From Pseudoroseomonas cervicalis (GTDB lineage Bacteria > Pseudomonadota > Alphaproteobacteria > Acetobacterales > Acetobacteraceae), in NCBI RefSeq assembly GCF_030818485.1, contig NZ_JAUTAJ010000002.1, positions 248,001 to 312,000 on the forward strand: a DNA stretch of 64,000 bases, read 5' to 3'. Positions 7,359 to 17,399 of the stretch are shown here, piece by piece. Position numbers and translations under genes: made by a program. The notes under the pieces are model-generated. The model was not told the origin of the DNA and did not search any database. It was given only the letters and a program-made list of their open reading frames with translations. Numbering within the stretch: the stretch's first letter is position 1; every line of letters starts with the position of its first letter.

Positions 7359-8363
7359 ATGACCGAGATTTCCCGCCGCGCCGCGCTGGGGCTGCTGCCG
7401 GGCCTCGCCGCGCTGCCCATCCTGCCCGCCGCCGCGCAGACCGCGCCGGGGACGGGGCCGGGGACGGGCTGGCCCGACCGCCCGGTGACCATCATCGTGC
7501 CCTGGGCGCCCGGCGGCTCCACCGACATCCTGGCCCGCATCGTGGCCGAGCATCTGCGCGGCGCCATCGGCCAGACCGTGGTGGTGGAGAACCGCTCCGG
7601 CGCCTCGGGCAATATCGGCTCGGCCGCGGTCGCGCGCGCCAACCCGGATGGCTACACGCTGCTTTTCGGCTCGATGAGCACGCATGCGATGAACGACGCG
7701 CTGTTCACCAGCATGCCGTTCCACGGCGTCGACGCCTTCTCGCCGATCGCGCTGCTGGCCTATGTCACCAACACCATGGTGATCCACCCCTCGGTGCCGG
7801 CGCGCAACGTGGCCGAGTTCATCGCCTATGCGAAGGCCAATCCGGGCAAGATCACCTATGCCTCGGCCGGCGTCGGCTCGACCAACCATCTCTGCGCCGC
7901 GATGTTCGCCCAGCTCGCCGGCATCGAGATGGTGCATGTGCCCTATCGCGGCGGCGCGCCGGCGGTGCTCGACACCATCGCCGGCCAGACCCAGCTGCTG
8001 TTCAGCGCCGGCACCCAGACCTTCGGCCCGGTGCGCGAGGGCAAGCTGCGCCTGCTGGCGGTGACCGAGGCGCAGCGCAGCGCCCTGCTGCCCGAGGTGC
8101 CGACGCTGGCCGAGACGCTGCCCGGCGCCGTCATGGCGGTGTGGTACGGCGCCTTCGGCCCGGCCGGCATGGACCCGGCGCTGGTGGCGCGGCTGAACAC
8201 CGAGATCAACCGCGTGCTGATGCTGCCGGCGGTGAAGACCCGCATGGCCGAGATCGGCGTCGAGGTGGTCAATGCCAGCCCGGCGGAATTCGCCACCACG
8301 CTGCGCCAGGACGCCGCGCGCTGGGGCGGGCTGATCCGCCAGCTCGGCATCACCGCGGACTGA
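7359..8363 (+). CDS. Bug/TctC-family tripartite tricarboxylate transporter substrate-binding protein
   Basis: A 334-residue periplasmic binding protein. It has an N-terminal export signal with a Tat-like twin arginine (SRRAALGLLPGLAALPILPA), a short Gly/Thr/Pro linker, then the Bug fold: RPVTIIVPWAPGGSTDILAR, VVENRSGASGNIGSAAVA and GYTLLFGS are family landmarks. Such proteins capture carboxylates or related small organics. No TctA/TctB membrane partners are nearby, which is typical for the many orphan Bug genes in Acetobacteraceae and Burkholderiales. GAAGAAGG precedes the ATG. The ligand is unknown. Confidence 0.88.
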   Translation: MTEISRRAALGLLPGLAALPILPAAAQTAPGTGPGTGWPDRPVTIIVPWAPGGSTDILARIVAEHLRGAIGQTVVVENRSGASGNIGSAAVARANPDGYTLLFGSMSTHAMNDALFTSMPFHGVDAFSPIALLAYVTNTMVIHPSVPARNVAEFIAYAKANPGKITYASAGVGSTNHLCAAMFAQLAGIEMVHVPYRGGAPAVLDTIAGQTQLLFSAGTQTFGPVREGKLRLLAVTEAQRSALLPEVPTLAETLPGAVMAVWYGAFGPAGMDPALVARLNTEINRVLMLPAVKTRMAEIGVEVVNASPAEFATTLRQDAARWGGLIRQLGITAD

Positions 8364-8365
8364 GC

Positions 8366-8866
8366 GTGCCCGCCAGCTCCGCCCGGGCGGATTTCACCGC
8401 CCTCGAACTGGAACGCCTGGAGGCGGCGCTCGCCGCCCCCGGCCAGCCCGAGGCGGCGCTGCGCGCGCTGGAAGCGCTCGCGCGGCCGCGGCTTGACCAC
8501 GCGCTCTGCACCGCCATGCGCTTCGACGCCGCGGCGATGACGGTGCAGCGGCTCTACAGCTCCGACCCGGCCGCCTACCCGCCGGGCGGCAGCAAGCCGA
8601 AGCGCGACACCGAGTGGGGGCGGCAGGTGCTGCTGGAGGGGCGGCCCTTCCTGGGCGAGGGGGAGGCGGCGATCCGCCAGGCCTTCGACGACCATCCGCT
8701 GATCCTCAGCCTCGGCCTGCGCTCGGTGCTGAATTTGCCGATCCGGCTCGGCGGGCGCTGCCTCGGCACGCTGAACTTCCTGTGGCGGGAGGCGGAGGTG
8801 CCGCCCGCCCGCCGCGCCGCGGCGCAGGCCCTGGCGCTGATGGGCAGCGCCGCCTGGGCGGCCTGA
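8366..8866 (+). CDS. GAF domain-containing protein
   Basis: A 166-residue protein if started at GTG 8366, two bases behind the Bug gene stop; the open frame continues further left inside that gene, so the coupled GTG is preferred. The single domain looks like GAF: RLYSSDPAAYPPGGSKPK, then TEWGRQVLLEGRPFLGEGE and SVLNLPIRLGGRCLGTLNFL. Related stand-alone GAF proteins often sit behind Bug genes in beta- and alphaproteobacteria. It may sense a small molecule linked to the imported substrate; that is inference. No catalytic domain is present. Confidence 0.75.
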   Translation: MPASSARADFTALELERLEAALAAPGQPEAALRALEALARPRLDHALCTAMRFDAAAMTVQRLYSSDPAAYPPGGSKPKRDTEWGRQVLLEGRPFLGEGEAAIRQAFDDHPLILSLGLRSVLNLPIRLGGRCLGTLNFLWREAEVPPARRAAAQALALMGSAAWAA

Positions 8867-8888
8867 GGGCTTTCGCTACGGGGCGCGC

Positions 8889-8920
8889 AAAAAAGCCCGG
8901 GGAGCGCGCGCTCCCCGGGC
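8889..8920 (-). terminator. Rho-independent terminator of the PRC-barrel gene
   Basis: A perfect 12-bp stem (8895-8906 with 8909-8920) has a run of six A at 8889-8894 on the plus strand, which reads as a U-tract on the minus-strand transcript. It therefore ends transcripts coming leftward from the PRC-barrel gene; the stem could also slow read-through from the GAF gene. Confidence 0.85.
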
Positions 8921-8941
8921 CAGTGCCGGCCTCGCGGCGGC

Positions 8942-9298
8942 TCAGTCGTTGTAGCGGAAGCCCGGCAGCGCCTTGATCTGCGCCTCGGTCATCGGCACCG
9001 TCACGCGCTCATTGCGGGCGGCGGGCACGCGGACCTGGTCATAGGGCACGGCGACATACTTCTCGCGCAGGCCGAGCCGGCCCTCGACCTCGATGATCGC
9101 CAGCACGGCGCGGCCCTGCGCATCCAGCACCACATCCTCGATCTCGCCGATCTCGACATTGTCCGAGCTGTAGACATCGCGGTCGGTGATGGCCTTCACG
9201 CTGCGCTGATTGGCCTCGATCTGCGTCGGCGCCTGGGCCAGCACCGGGGCGGACATCAGCATCAGGGCGGTGCCGGCCAGGATCAGGGGGTTGCGCAT
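8942..9298 (-). CDS. Exported PRC-barrel domain protein
   Basis: A 118-residue protein with a signal peptide (about residues 1-22, PLILAGTALMLMSAPVLAQA), followed by one PRC-barrel-like domain: DRDVYSSDNVEIGEIEDVVL, then AVLAIIEVEGRLGLREKYVAVPYDQV. The ATG at 9298 is supported by GAGGAAAA upstream and by the signal peptide; longer starts are not. PRC-barrel proteins of this exported type are common in Rhizobiales and Acetobacteraceae and are often linked to envelope or stress responses, but their function is not settled. It is monocistronic, with its own terminator. Confidence 0.8.
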   Translation of the reverse strand: MRNPLILAGTALMLMSAPVLAQAPTQIEANQRSVKAITDRDVYSSDNVEIGEIEDVVLDAQGRAVLAIIEVEGRLGLREKYVAVPYDQVRVPAARNERVTVPMTEAQIKALPGFRYND

Positions 9299-9423
9299 CG
9301 GCTTTTCCTCATGTGTTGCGGGCGGCCCTTGCGGGCCTGCCGGGACAACACGGAGAGGCGCCAGGCGTTGCCTCGGCGCTGCGCGGCCGGCGGCGATCGG
9401 CGCGCCGCCCGCCGCCCGCGGCC

Positions 9424-10848
9424 TCAGCCCTTGGCCATGTCGAGCGGCGGCCCGGCCTCGGCCGGGATCGGGCATTCATAAGGCTGGCCGCCCAGGCGCC
9501 GGGCCAGATCCGCCTTGGCCGCCGCGATCAGCTCCGGCTGCTGCAGCGCGGCGGCGGCCGTCGCCGCCATCACCTTGGCGACATGCACCATGCCCTTATG
9601 CGCGTGCGGGCTCTTGCCCTGCGCCGTCAGCTGCCAGGAATGGAAGGGCGTGCCGATCGCCGCCGTGGCGCCGGAGGCCTGCACCGTCGGCAGCACCCAG
9701 GAGACGTCGCCGACATCGGTCGAACCCAGCGCCAGCACGCGCGGCGTGCCGCGCGGCACCACCTGGTCGCAGAGCGGCGTGTCCGCCGCATAGGGCAGGC
9801 CGGCGGCGGAGAAGGCGGCCTGCAGATCCTCGGGCCGCAGCGTGTCGCGGATCTGCTGCGCATAGGCGCGGTCGGCCGCGTCGAATTCCGGCGGGCCGAG
9901 GCGCTCCAGCTCCGCCTGCATGGCGGCTTCCAGCGGCTCGTTCGGCAGCAGATTGGCGACCGCGCTGAGCACCTTGATCTCGACCTCGGTCTCGGTCATC
10001 AGCGCCGCGCCCTGGGCGATCTTCTTGACGCGCTCGACCAGCGCCGCCATGCCGCGCAGATCCGGATGGCGCACCGCGTAGCGCACCTTGGCGCGGCCCT
10101 GCACGACATTCGGCGCGATGCCGCCGGCATCGAGATAGGCGTAATGCACGCGCGCGCCGCTCTCCATATGCTCGCGCATGTAGTTGACGCCGACATTCAT
10201 CAGCTCGACGGCGTCCAGCGCCGAACGCCCCAGATGCGGCGCCGCGGCGGCGTGGCTGGAGCGGCCGGTGAAGGTGAAGTCGATGCGCGTGTTGGCCAGC
10301 GAGGCGGCCGGCATCACCTCGGCGAAATGGCCGGGATGCCAGGTGATGGCGAGATCGGCATCGGCGAAGAGGCCGGCGCGGGCCATGAAGGCCTTGGCGG
10401 CGCCGCCTTCCTCGGCCGGGCAGCCATAATAGCGCACACGGCCGGCGATGCCCTTCTCGGCCAGCCAGTTCTTCACCGCGGTCGCCGCCAGCATGGCGCC
10501 GGCGCCGAGCAGATTGTGGCCGCAGCCATGGCCGAAACCATTGTGCTTCTCGACCGGCTTCGGCTCGGCGATGCCGGCCTCCTGGCTCAGCCCGGGCAGC
10601 GCGTCATATTCGCCGAGGATGGCGATCACCGGCCCACCCTCGCCGGCCTCGGCCAGCAGCGCGGTGGGGATGCCGGCGACACCCTGCTGCACGCGGAAGC
10701 CCTGGCGCTCCAGCTCCGCCACATGCTCGGCGGCGGAGCGGAACTCGGTGTAGAGCGGCTCCGGCATGTCCCAGACGCGGTCGGAGAGGGCGATCATCTC
10801 CGGCGCCTTGGCATCGACATGGCGCCAGATCTCGGGGGCGTTCTGCAT
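9424..10848 (-). CDS. M20 family amidohydrolase, AbgB-like
   Basis: A 474-residue zinc amidohydrolase resembling AbgB (p-aminobenzoyl-glutamate hydrolase subunit B). The metal site shows HGCGH at 107-111 (Cys109 and His111 probable ligands) and the acidic pair in CPAEEGGAAKAF; the lid and dimerisation domain contains GRSSHAAAAPHLGRSALDAV. Start at 10848 gives MQNAPEIWRHV, consistent with family length. No signal peptide, so cytoplasmic. It follows an HD-domain gene in the same direction after 89 bp. The natural amide substrate is not known; AbgA and AbgT partners are absent nearby. Confidence 0.85.
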   Translation of the reverse strand: MQNAPEIWRHVDAKAPEMIALSDRVWDMPEPLYTEFRSAAEHVAELERQGFRVQQGVAGIPTALLAEAGEGGPVIAILGEYDALPGLSQEAGIAEPKPVEKHNGFGHGCGHNLLGAGAMLAATAVKNWLAEKGIAGRVRYYGCPAEEGGAAKAFMARAGLFADADLAITWHPGHFAEVMPAASLANTRIDFTFTGRSSHAAAAPHLGRSALDAVELMNVGVNYMREHMESGARVHYAYLDAGGIAPNVVQGRAKVRYAVRHPDLRGMAALVERVKKIAQGAALMTETEVEIKVLSAVANLLPNEPLEAAMQAELERLGPPEFDAADRAYAQQIRDTLRPEDLQAAFSAAGLPYAADTPLCDQVVPRGTPRVLALGSTDVGDVSWVLPTVQASGATAAIGTPFHSWQLTAQGKSPHAHKGMVHVAKVMAATAAAALQQPELIAAAKADLARRLGGQPYECPIPAEAGPPLDMAKG

Positions 10849-10937
10849 CGGGGCATCCCGGCTGAGTGACAATCCAGTCGCCACCGGCCTGCCGCGCATG
10901 CGCGCGAGTCCGCCGGGGCGATGTTTTTGTCATAGGC

Positions 10938-11528
10938 CTATGCCGGGGGGCTGGCCAGGGGCGGGGGGTCCGTCATGCGGGCGCGCGTCGCGGCATCGAG
11001 CAACGCGCGCAGCCGCGCCAGCAGCGGATCGGCATCCGTGCGGGCACGGCCGTAATCCAGGTTGAAGCCATAGTCGAAATCCGGCGGGTTCAGGCCCTGG
11101 CTGTGCTGCAGCAGCGTCTCCAGCTTGTCGAGGCCCTTGACCAGCATCGCCTCGCGCGTTGTGCCGGCCTCGTATTCCTCCCACAGCGCCAGGATCTCGG
11201 CGCGCTCGGCCGGCGGCAGGGGCGCGGCGAGGATGGCCAGGTCGCGCCGCTCCGCCTCCGCCTTGCCGCCGGGGGATTGCTGCGGCGCCGGGATGTCGCC
11301 ATGCAGCGCCTCGCCCAGATCATGCACCAGGCAGAGCTTCAGCACGCGCAGCAGGTCGACCGGGGCCAGCCCGCGCGCCAGCACCATGGCCATCAGCGCC
11401 AGGCGCCAGCTGTGCTCGGCGGTGCTTTCCGGGCGGCCACGCGCGCCATGCGCGCTGCGCAGCGTTTCCTTCAGCTGCTCCGCGCCGCGCAGGAAGTCGA
11501 GCACGCCTTCGATTTCGCGATCATCCAT
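10938..11528 (-). CDS. HD-domain phosphohydrolase, YfbR-like
   Basis: A 196-residue HD-superfamily protein. Metal-ligand residues are in place for a YfbR-type 5'-deoxynucleotidase: His39 in AEHSWRLALMA, His69-Asp70 with Glu73 and Asp78 in HDLGEALHGD, and Asp134 in KGLDKLETLLQ. Such enzymes dephosphorylate deoxynucleoside 5'-monophosphates in the cytoplasm. The C-terminal 30 residues are poorly conserved and Pro-rich. It is divergent from the MarR-GNAT gene over about 185 bp. Confidence 0.8.
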   Translation of the reverse strand: MDDREIEGVLDFLRGAEQLKETLRSAHGARGRPESTAEHSWRLALMAMVLARGLAPVDLLRVLKLCLVHDLGEALHGDIPAPQQSPGGKAEAERRDLAILAAPLPPAERAEILALWEEYEAGTTREAMLVKGLDKLETLLQHSQGLNPPDFDYGFNLDYGRARTDADPLLARLRALLDAATRARMTDPPPLASPPA

Positions 11529-11652
11529 GATGTGTGACCCGGACAGAAAAGGGCGGGGAGGGTGCGTCCTTCCCGGCCGGCTTCAGTGCTGGCCAGGATA
11601 GCGCAGCCGGCGCGGCGCGTTGAGCGCCCCGGCACGGCCACCGGCGGGGCCG

Positions 11653-11697
11653 TTGACAGGTGGGCGGCGGGCAGGGGTATGGTTGCATCATACAACC
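11653..11697 (+). promoter_or_regulatory. Promoter and palindromic operator of the MarR-GNAT gene
   Basis: TTGACA at 11653-11658 matches a -35 box; TATGGT at 11678-11683 is the best -10 candidate, at a long 19-bp spacing. Directly on it lies a near-perfect 17-nt palindrome, GGTTGCATCATACAACC (11681-11697; 16 of 17 positions symmetric or central apart from one mismatched pair). This size and the overlap with the -10 region are typical of MarR autoregulation. The gene start follows 16 bases later. Confidence 0.6.
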
Positions 11698-11713
11698 TTA
11701 TGGCGCCGCACCG

Positions 11714-12646
11714 ATGCCGCATGCCCCCTCCCCGATGGTCGAGCCCATCCGCACCGCCTCGCGCGAGCTGGTGCGGGCCCTGGGCTTCACCGGCGCGAGC
11801 TTCGCCGGCACCGCCCTGCCGCCCTCCGCCGTGCATGCGCTGATCGAGATCGAGACGGGCGGCGTCACCGCGCGCGCGCTGGGCGAGCGGCTCCGGCTGG
11901 AGAAATCCAGCGTCAGCCGCATGCTGCGCAAGCTGGTCACGCTGCGCCTGGTGCAGGAGGGGCGGGATGAGGGCGATGGGCGGGTCAAGCGCCTGTCGCT
12001 GACGCCGGACGGCCAGGCGCGTGTGGCGGAGATCCATGCCTTTGCCCAGGCGCAGGTGTCGGGCGCGCTGGGCCGGCTGCGGCCGGACCAGGCCGGCACG
12101 GTGCTGGACGGGCTGCGCCTCTACACCGCGGCGCTGGGGCAGGCCGCGCCGCCACAGCCGGTCGAGATCGTGCAGGGATACCGGACGGGCCTGATCGCCC
12201 AGGTCACGCGCATGCACGCCCGGTACTATGCGCGGGTCGCGGGGTTCCGGCAGCGCTTCGAAAGCGTCGTCGCCGGCGGGCTGGCGGAGTTCTGCAACCG
12301 GCTGGGCTCGCCGCGCAACGGCATCTGGATGGCGGTGCAACAGGAAAAGATCCTCGGCTCGGTGGCCATCGATGGCGAGGATCTGGGGCAGGGCCGGGCG
12401 CATCTGCGCTGGTTCATCGTCGAGGACGGGCTGCGCGGCGGCGGGGTCGGGCGCCGGCTGCTGCAGGCGGCGCTGGGCTTCGTCGATGCGCAGGGCTTCG
12501 GGGAGACCGAGCTCTGGACCTTTGGCGGCCTCGTCGCGGCGCGGCATCTCTATGAGGATTTCGGCTTCGTGCTGGCCGAGGAGCGGCCCGGCGCGCAATG
12601 GGGCAGCGAGGTCCTGGAGCAGCGCTTCATCCGCCGGACGCCGTGA
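11714..12646 (+). CDS. MarR-type regulator fused to a GNAT acetyltransferase
   Basis: A 310-residue two-domain protein. Residues about 35-105 form a MarR winged helix (ARALGERLRLEKSSVSRMLR as recognition region). Residues about 165-305 form a GNAT domain with the acetyl-CoA loop [15 protein letters not shown] and a C-terminal ARHLYEDFGFVLAEE segment. This fusion is a known family architecture in proteobacteria; the regulated genes and acetyl acceptor are generally unknown. The start at MPHAPSPMVE is chosen because it lies just behind the palindromic operator; the ATG at 11735 is an alternative. No ribosome site is obvious, so the start is uncertain by a few codons. Confidence 0.82.
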   Translation: MPHAPSPMVEPIRTASRELVRALGFTGASFAGTALPPSAVHALIEIETGGVTARALGERLRLEKSSVSRMLRKLVTLRLVQEGRDEGDGRVKRLSLTPDGQARVAEIHAFAQAQVSGALGRLRPDQAGTVLDGLRLYTAALGQAAPPQPVEIVQGYRTGLIAQVTRMHARYYARVAGFRQRFESVVAGGLAEFCNRLGSPRNGIWMAVQQEKILGSVAIDGEDLGQGRAHLRWFIVEDGLRGGGVGRRLLQAALGFVDAQGFGETELWTFGGLVAARHLYEDFGFVLAEERPGAQWGSEVLEQRFIRRTP

Positions 12647-12657
12647 CGGCCCGCCGG

Positions 12658-12683
12658 GGGCGGGGAGGGGCTCCTCCCCGCCC
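12658..12683. terminator. Bidirectional hairpin between convergent genes
   Basis: A perfect 11-bp stem (12658-12668 with 12673-12683) and 4-nt loop sits between the stops of the MarR-GNAT gene and the leftward metal ATPase gene. There is no T-run on either side, so it is a hairpin terminator of the GC-rich kind. Confidence 0.6.
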
Positions 12684-12687
12684 GGCC

Positions 12688-14868
<2,181 letters not shown>

Positions 14869-14928
14869 GGCGGCCTCCTTCGGCTCGCCCCCCGCCCGGC
14901 CAGGCTTGCCGGGGGAGGCTCGCCGTCC

Positions 14929-14959
14929 CAGATAGGGTCTGTAGTCACTACAGGGTCAA
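14929..14959 (-). promoter_or_regulatory. MerR-type zntA promoter with 19-bp spacer and dyad operator
   Basis: On the minus strand, TTGACC (14959-14954) and TATCTG (14934-14929) form -35 and -10 boxes separated by 19 bp, longer than the usual 17. A perfect dyad CTGTAGT-G-ACTACAG (14939-14953) fills the spacer. This is the textbook layout at which MerR-family proteins untwist DNA to activate transcription when metal is bound. It drives zntA. Confidence 0.9.
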
Positions 14960-14964
14960 GCCCC

Positions 14965-15378
14965 ATGGCGCATCTGTCGATCGGCGCGCTCGCCCGCGCC
15001 ACCAACACCAAGGTGGAGACCATCCGCTGGTATGAGCGGGTCGGGCTGCTGCCGCCGCCTTCCCGCACCGAAGGCAATTACCGCGCCTATGGCGAGGCGC
15101 AGCTGGCGCGGCTGAGCTTCATCCGCCGGGCGCGCGACCTCGGCTTCTCGCTGGAGCAGGTGCGGGCGCTGCTCGACCTCGCCGGGCATGGCGACCATTC
15201 CTGCGCCGCCGTGCACGACATCGCGCGCGAGCACCTGGCCGAGGTGGAGCGCAAGCTGGCCGACCTCACCGCCCTGCGCGGCGAGCTGGCCAATCTGCTC
15301 TGCGGGCGGGAGGGCGGCACCATCGCCGAATGCCGCATCGTCGAGGCGCTGTCGCCGCGCGGCGACGCGGCGGCCTGA
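14965..15378 (+). CDS. MerR-family metal-responsive regulator (ZntR/CadR/PbrR-like)
   Basis: A 137-residue regulator. An N-terminal MerR winged helix (LSIGALARATNTKVETIRWY, 4-23) is followed by a dimerisation helix and a C-terminal metal loop. Cysteines at 80, 113 and 123 match the three-Cys set of the CadR/PbrR/ZntR group, with C113-x9-C123 (LLCGREGGTIAECRI) as the loop. It should activate the divergent zntA gene in response to Cd, Pb or Zn. Its ATG lies only 5 bases behind the zntA -35 box and shows no Shine-Dalgarno site, so its own mRNA must have a very short leader. Confidence 0.9.
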   Translation: MAHLSIGALARATNTKVETIRWYERVGLLPPPSRTEGNYRAYGEAQLARLSFIRRARDLGFSLEQVRALLDLAGHGDHSCAAVHDIAREHLAEVERKLADLTALRGELANLLCGREGGTIAECRIVEALSPRGDAAA

Positions 15379-15388
15379 GGCGCCGCCC

Positions 15389-15763
15389 TCAGCCCTTCTT
15401 CGGCAGGGCGGTGGGCTGGTAGGCCAGCAGCTGCCAGGCGCCGCCCTCCCGCGCCCAGACGGCGCAGCTGAGGCTGGCGATGCTGCGCTCCGCGCCATGG
15501 CGGGTGATGTCGGCGCGCATGCTGCCCAGCGCCACGACGGCGCCATCCCCGGCCGGCAGCAGGTGGTGCGTCTCGAAGCGGATGCTGCGATAGGCGAGGG
15601 CGCCGCTGCGCAGGCTCTCCAGATAGCTCTCCCGCGTGTCCTGCGTCGCATCCGAATGCGCATAGACCAGGCGGGGTGAGAGCAGCGCCGCCAGCGCGTC
15701 CAGATCGCCCGCCAGCATGGCGGCGTAGCGCGCCGCCTCCAGCGCGCGGATATCGTCCTGCAT
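15389..15763 (-). CDS. SnoaL/NTF2-like (DUF4440-type) protein
   Basis: A 124-residue small alpha+beta barrel protein of the NTF2 superfamily: an N-terminal helix pair (IRALEAARYAAMLAGDLDAL), the LVYAHSDATQDTRESYL segment, and strands ending in WQLLAYQPTAL. Family members include isomerases, dehydratases and non-catalytic ligand binders, so no reaction can be stated. The ATG at 15763 has GAAGGA at a good distance; an alternative ATG at 15778 overlaps the stop of the preceding dehydrogenase gene (ATGA). It closes the long leftward catabolic gene set. Confidence 0.75.
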   Translation of the reverse strand: MQDDIRALEAARYAAMLAGDLDALAALLSPRLVYAHSDATQDTRESYLESLRSGALAYRSIRFETHHLLPAGDGAVVALGSMRADITRHGAERSIASLSCAVWAREGGAWQLLAYQPTALPKKG

Positions 15764-15774
15764 CGGGTGATCCT

Positions 15775-16665
15775 TCATGGAGCGTTGGCGGCCATCAGCC
15801 GCTCGGGCCAGGTGGCGACGCGGAAGAAATCCAGCCCGCCCTCGCCGCTGGCCTGATAGGCGGCGGCGAATTGCCGGGCCAGCGCCGAGAGCGGCATCGG
15901 CGCGCCGGCGCGGCGGCCGACCTCCAGCGCCAGATCGACATCCTTGGCCAGCAGGTCGATATCGGCGGAGGGCGTCCAATCCCGCGCCTTCAGCATCTCG
16001 ACCTTGTAGGCCAGCAAAGGCGAGCCGGCGACGCTCTGCGCCAGCGCCGCCAGCATCGCCTCCCGCGTCAGGCCGAGCCGGCCGCCAAAGGCCAGCGCCT
16101 CGCCGATGATGGCAGGGGTCAGCGCCACCAGCAGATTGACCATCAGCTTGGTGGCGCGCGCCTCCTCCGCCGCGCCGCAGCGCAGCACCTCCCGCCCCAG
16201 CACGGCGAGCACCGGCTGCAGCCGCGCCGCCTCGGCCTCGGGGCCGGAGAGGAACAGGGTCAGCGCGCCCGCCTCGGCCGTCGCCGTGCTGCCGGAGACC
16301 GGGCAGCGCAGATAGGCGACGCCGAGCGGCGCGAGGATCGCCGCCACCTCGGCCGAGGCGGCGGGGGAGACGGTGCTGAGATCGACCAGCACCTGCCCCG
16401 GCCGCAGCGCCGGCGCCGCCGCGCGCACCACGGCGCGCAGCGCGGCATCATCCGGCACCATGCTCAGCAGCACTTGGACTTCGCTGGCCAGGGCGGCCGC
16501 GTCGGGCGCCACCTGCGCGCCCTCCAGCGCCAGCGGCGCGCAGCGCGCCGGGTCGGCATCGGTGACCCAGAGCGTGGCGCCCGCCCGCAGCAGCCGGCGC
16601 GACAGCGGCGTGCCCATGCGGCCGATGCCGATCCAGCCCAGCCGCCAGCCTGAAAGCGTGGTCAT
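15775..16665 (-). CDS. NAD(P)-dependent beta-hydroxyacid dehydrogenase (3-hydroxyisobutyrate dehydrogenase family)
   Basis: A 296-residue cytoplasmic oxidoreductase. It shows the Rossmann nucleotide motif GWIGIGRMGTPLSRRLL (9-25), the DLSTVSP segment, the substrate loop CPVSGSTATAEAG, and the catalytic Lys in ATKLMVNLLV. This pattern is shared by 3-hydroxyisobutyrate, tartronate-semialdehyde and related dehydrogenases, which oxidise or reduce beta-hydroxy acids. It starts two bases behind the livF stop and therefore belongs to the Liv importer operon, which suggests it acts on the imported compound or a product of it. Exact substrate unknown. Confidence 0.85.
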   Translation of the reverse strand: MTTLSGWRLGWIGIGRMGTPLSRRLLRAGATLWVTDADPARCAPLALEGAQVAPDAAALASEVQVLLSMVPDDAALRAVVRAAAPALRPGQVLVDLSTVSPAASAEVAAILAPLGVAYLRCPVSGSTATAEAGALTLFLSGPEAEAARLQPVLAVLGREVLRCGAAEEARATKLMVNLLVALTPAIIGEALAFGGRLGLTREAMLAALAQSVAGSPLLAYKVEMLKARDWTPSADIDLLAKDVDLALEVGRRAGAPMPLSALARQFAAAYQASGEGGLDFFRVATWPERLMAANAP

Positions 16666-16667
16666 GG

Positions 16668-17399
16668 CTACAGCCCCAGATAGAATTTGCGCACCAGCGC
16701 GCTGTCGCCCAGCGCCGCCGGGCTGTCGCCCTGGAATTCCACCCGGCCATGCACCAGCACATAGCCGCGCTCGGCGATGCGGATGGCCTGGTGGAAATTC
16801 TGCTCGGCCATCAGCACGGTCAGGCCGAGCTTCTCCTTCAGCTCGGCGATCTTCTCGATGGTGCGGGCCACCAGGATCGGCGCCAGCCCGACCGAGGGCT
16901 CGTCCACCAGCAGGATGCGCGGCGCGCACATCACCGCGCGGCCGAGCGCCACCATCTGCTGCTCGCCGCCGCTCATGCTGCCGACCGGCTGGTGCCTTCG
17001 CTCGCGCAGGCGCGGGAAGGCCTCGTAGCAGAATTCCAGATGCCGCGGGATGGCGGCGCGCGCGGCGCGGCGATAGGCGCCGAGCAGCAGATTCTCCTCG
17101 ACCGAGAGGCGCGGGAAGAGCCGCCGCCCCTCCGGCACCATGGCGATGCCGAGATCGACGATCGCCTCCGGCGAGAGGCCGACCAGATCGGTGGTCTGCC
17201 CGTCGATGCTGGCGAGGATGCGCCCGCGGCTCGGCTTCAGCAGGCCGAGGATGCAGCGCATCAGCGTGGTCTTGCCATTGCCATTGGTGCCGAGCAGCGC
17301 GACGGTCTCGCCGGCGCGCACCTCCAGCCCCACATCCTCCAGCACCCGCACTGCGCCATAGCCGGCATCGAGCCCTTCGATCCTGAGTTCAGCGCCCAA
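16668..17399 (-). CDS. livF: Branched-chain amino acid-type ABC transporter ATP-binding protein LivF
   Basis: A 243-residue ATPase of the HAAT (Liv) importer class. Motifs: Walker A LLGTNGNGKTTL, signature MSGGEQQMVALGRA, Walker B LLVDEPSVGLAP. Length and the GLSPEAIVDLGIAMVPEGR segment are typical for LivF. Its start overlaps the end of livG by 11 nt. It works with LivG on the cytoplasmic side of LivH/LivM. Such importers take up branched-chain amino acids but also aromatic acids, amides or urea; context here favours an organic or aromatic acid. Confidence 0.9.
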   Translation of the reverse strand: MGAELRIEGLDAGYGAVRVLEDVGLEVRAGETVALLGTNGNGKTTLMRCILGLLKPSRGRILASIDGQTTDLVGLSPEAIVDLGIAMVPEGRRLFPRLSVEENLLLGAYRRAARAAIPRHLEFCYEAFPRLRERRHQPVGSMSGGEQQMVALGRAVMCAPRILLVDEPSVGLAPILVARTIEKIAELKEKLGLTVLMAEQNFHQAIRIAERGYVLVHGRVEFQGDSPAALGDSALVRKFYLGL

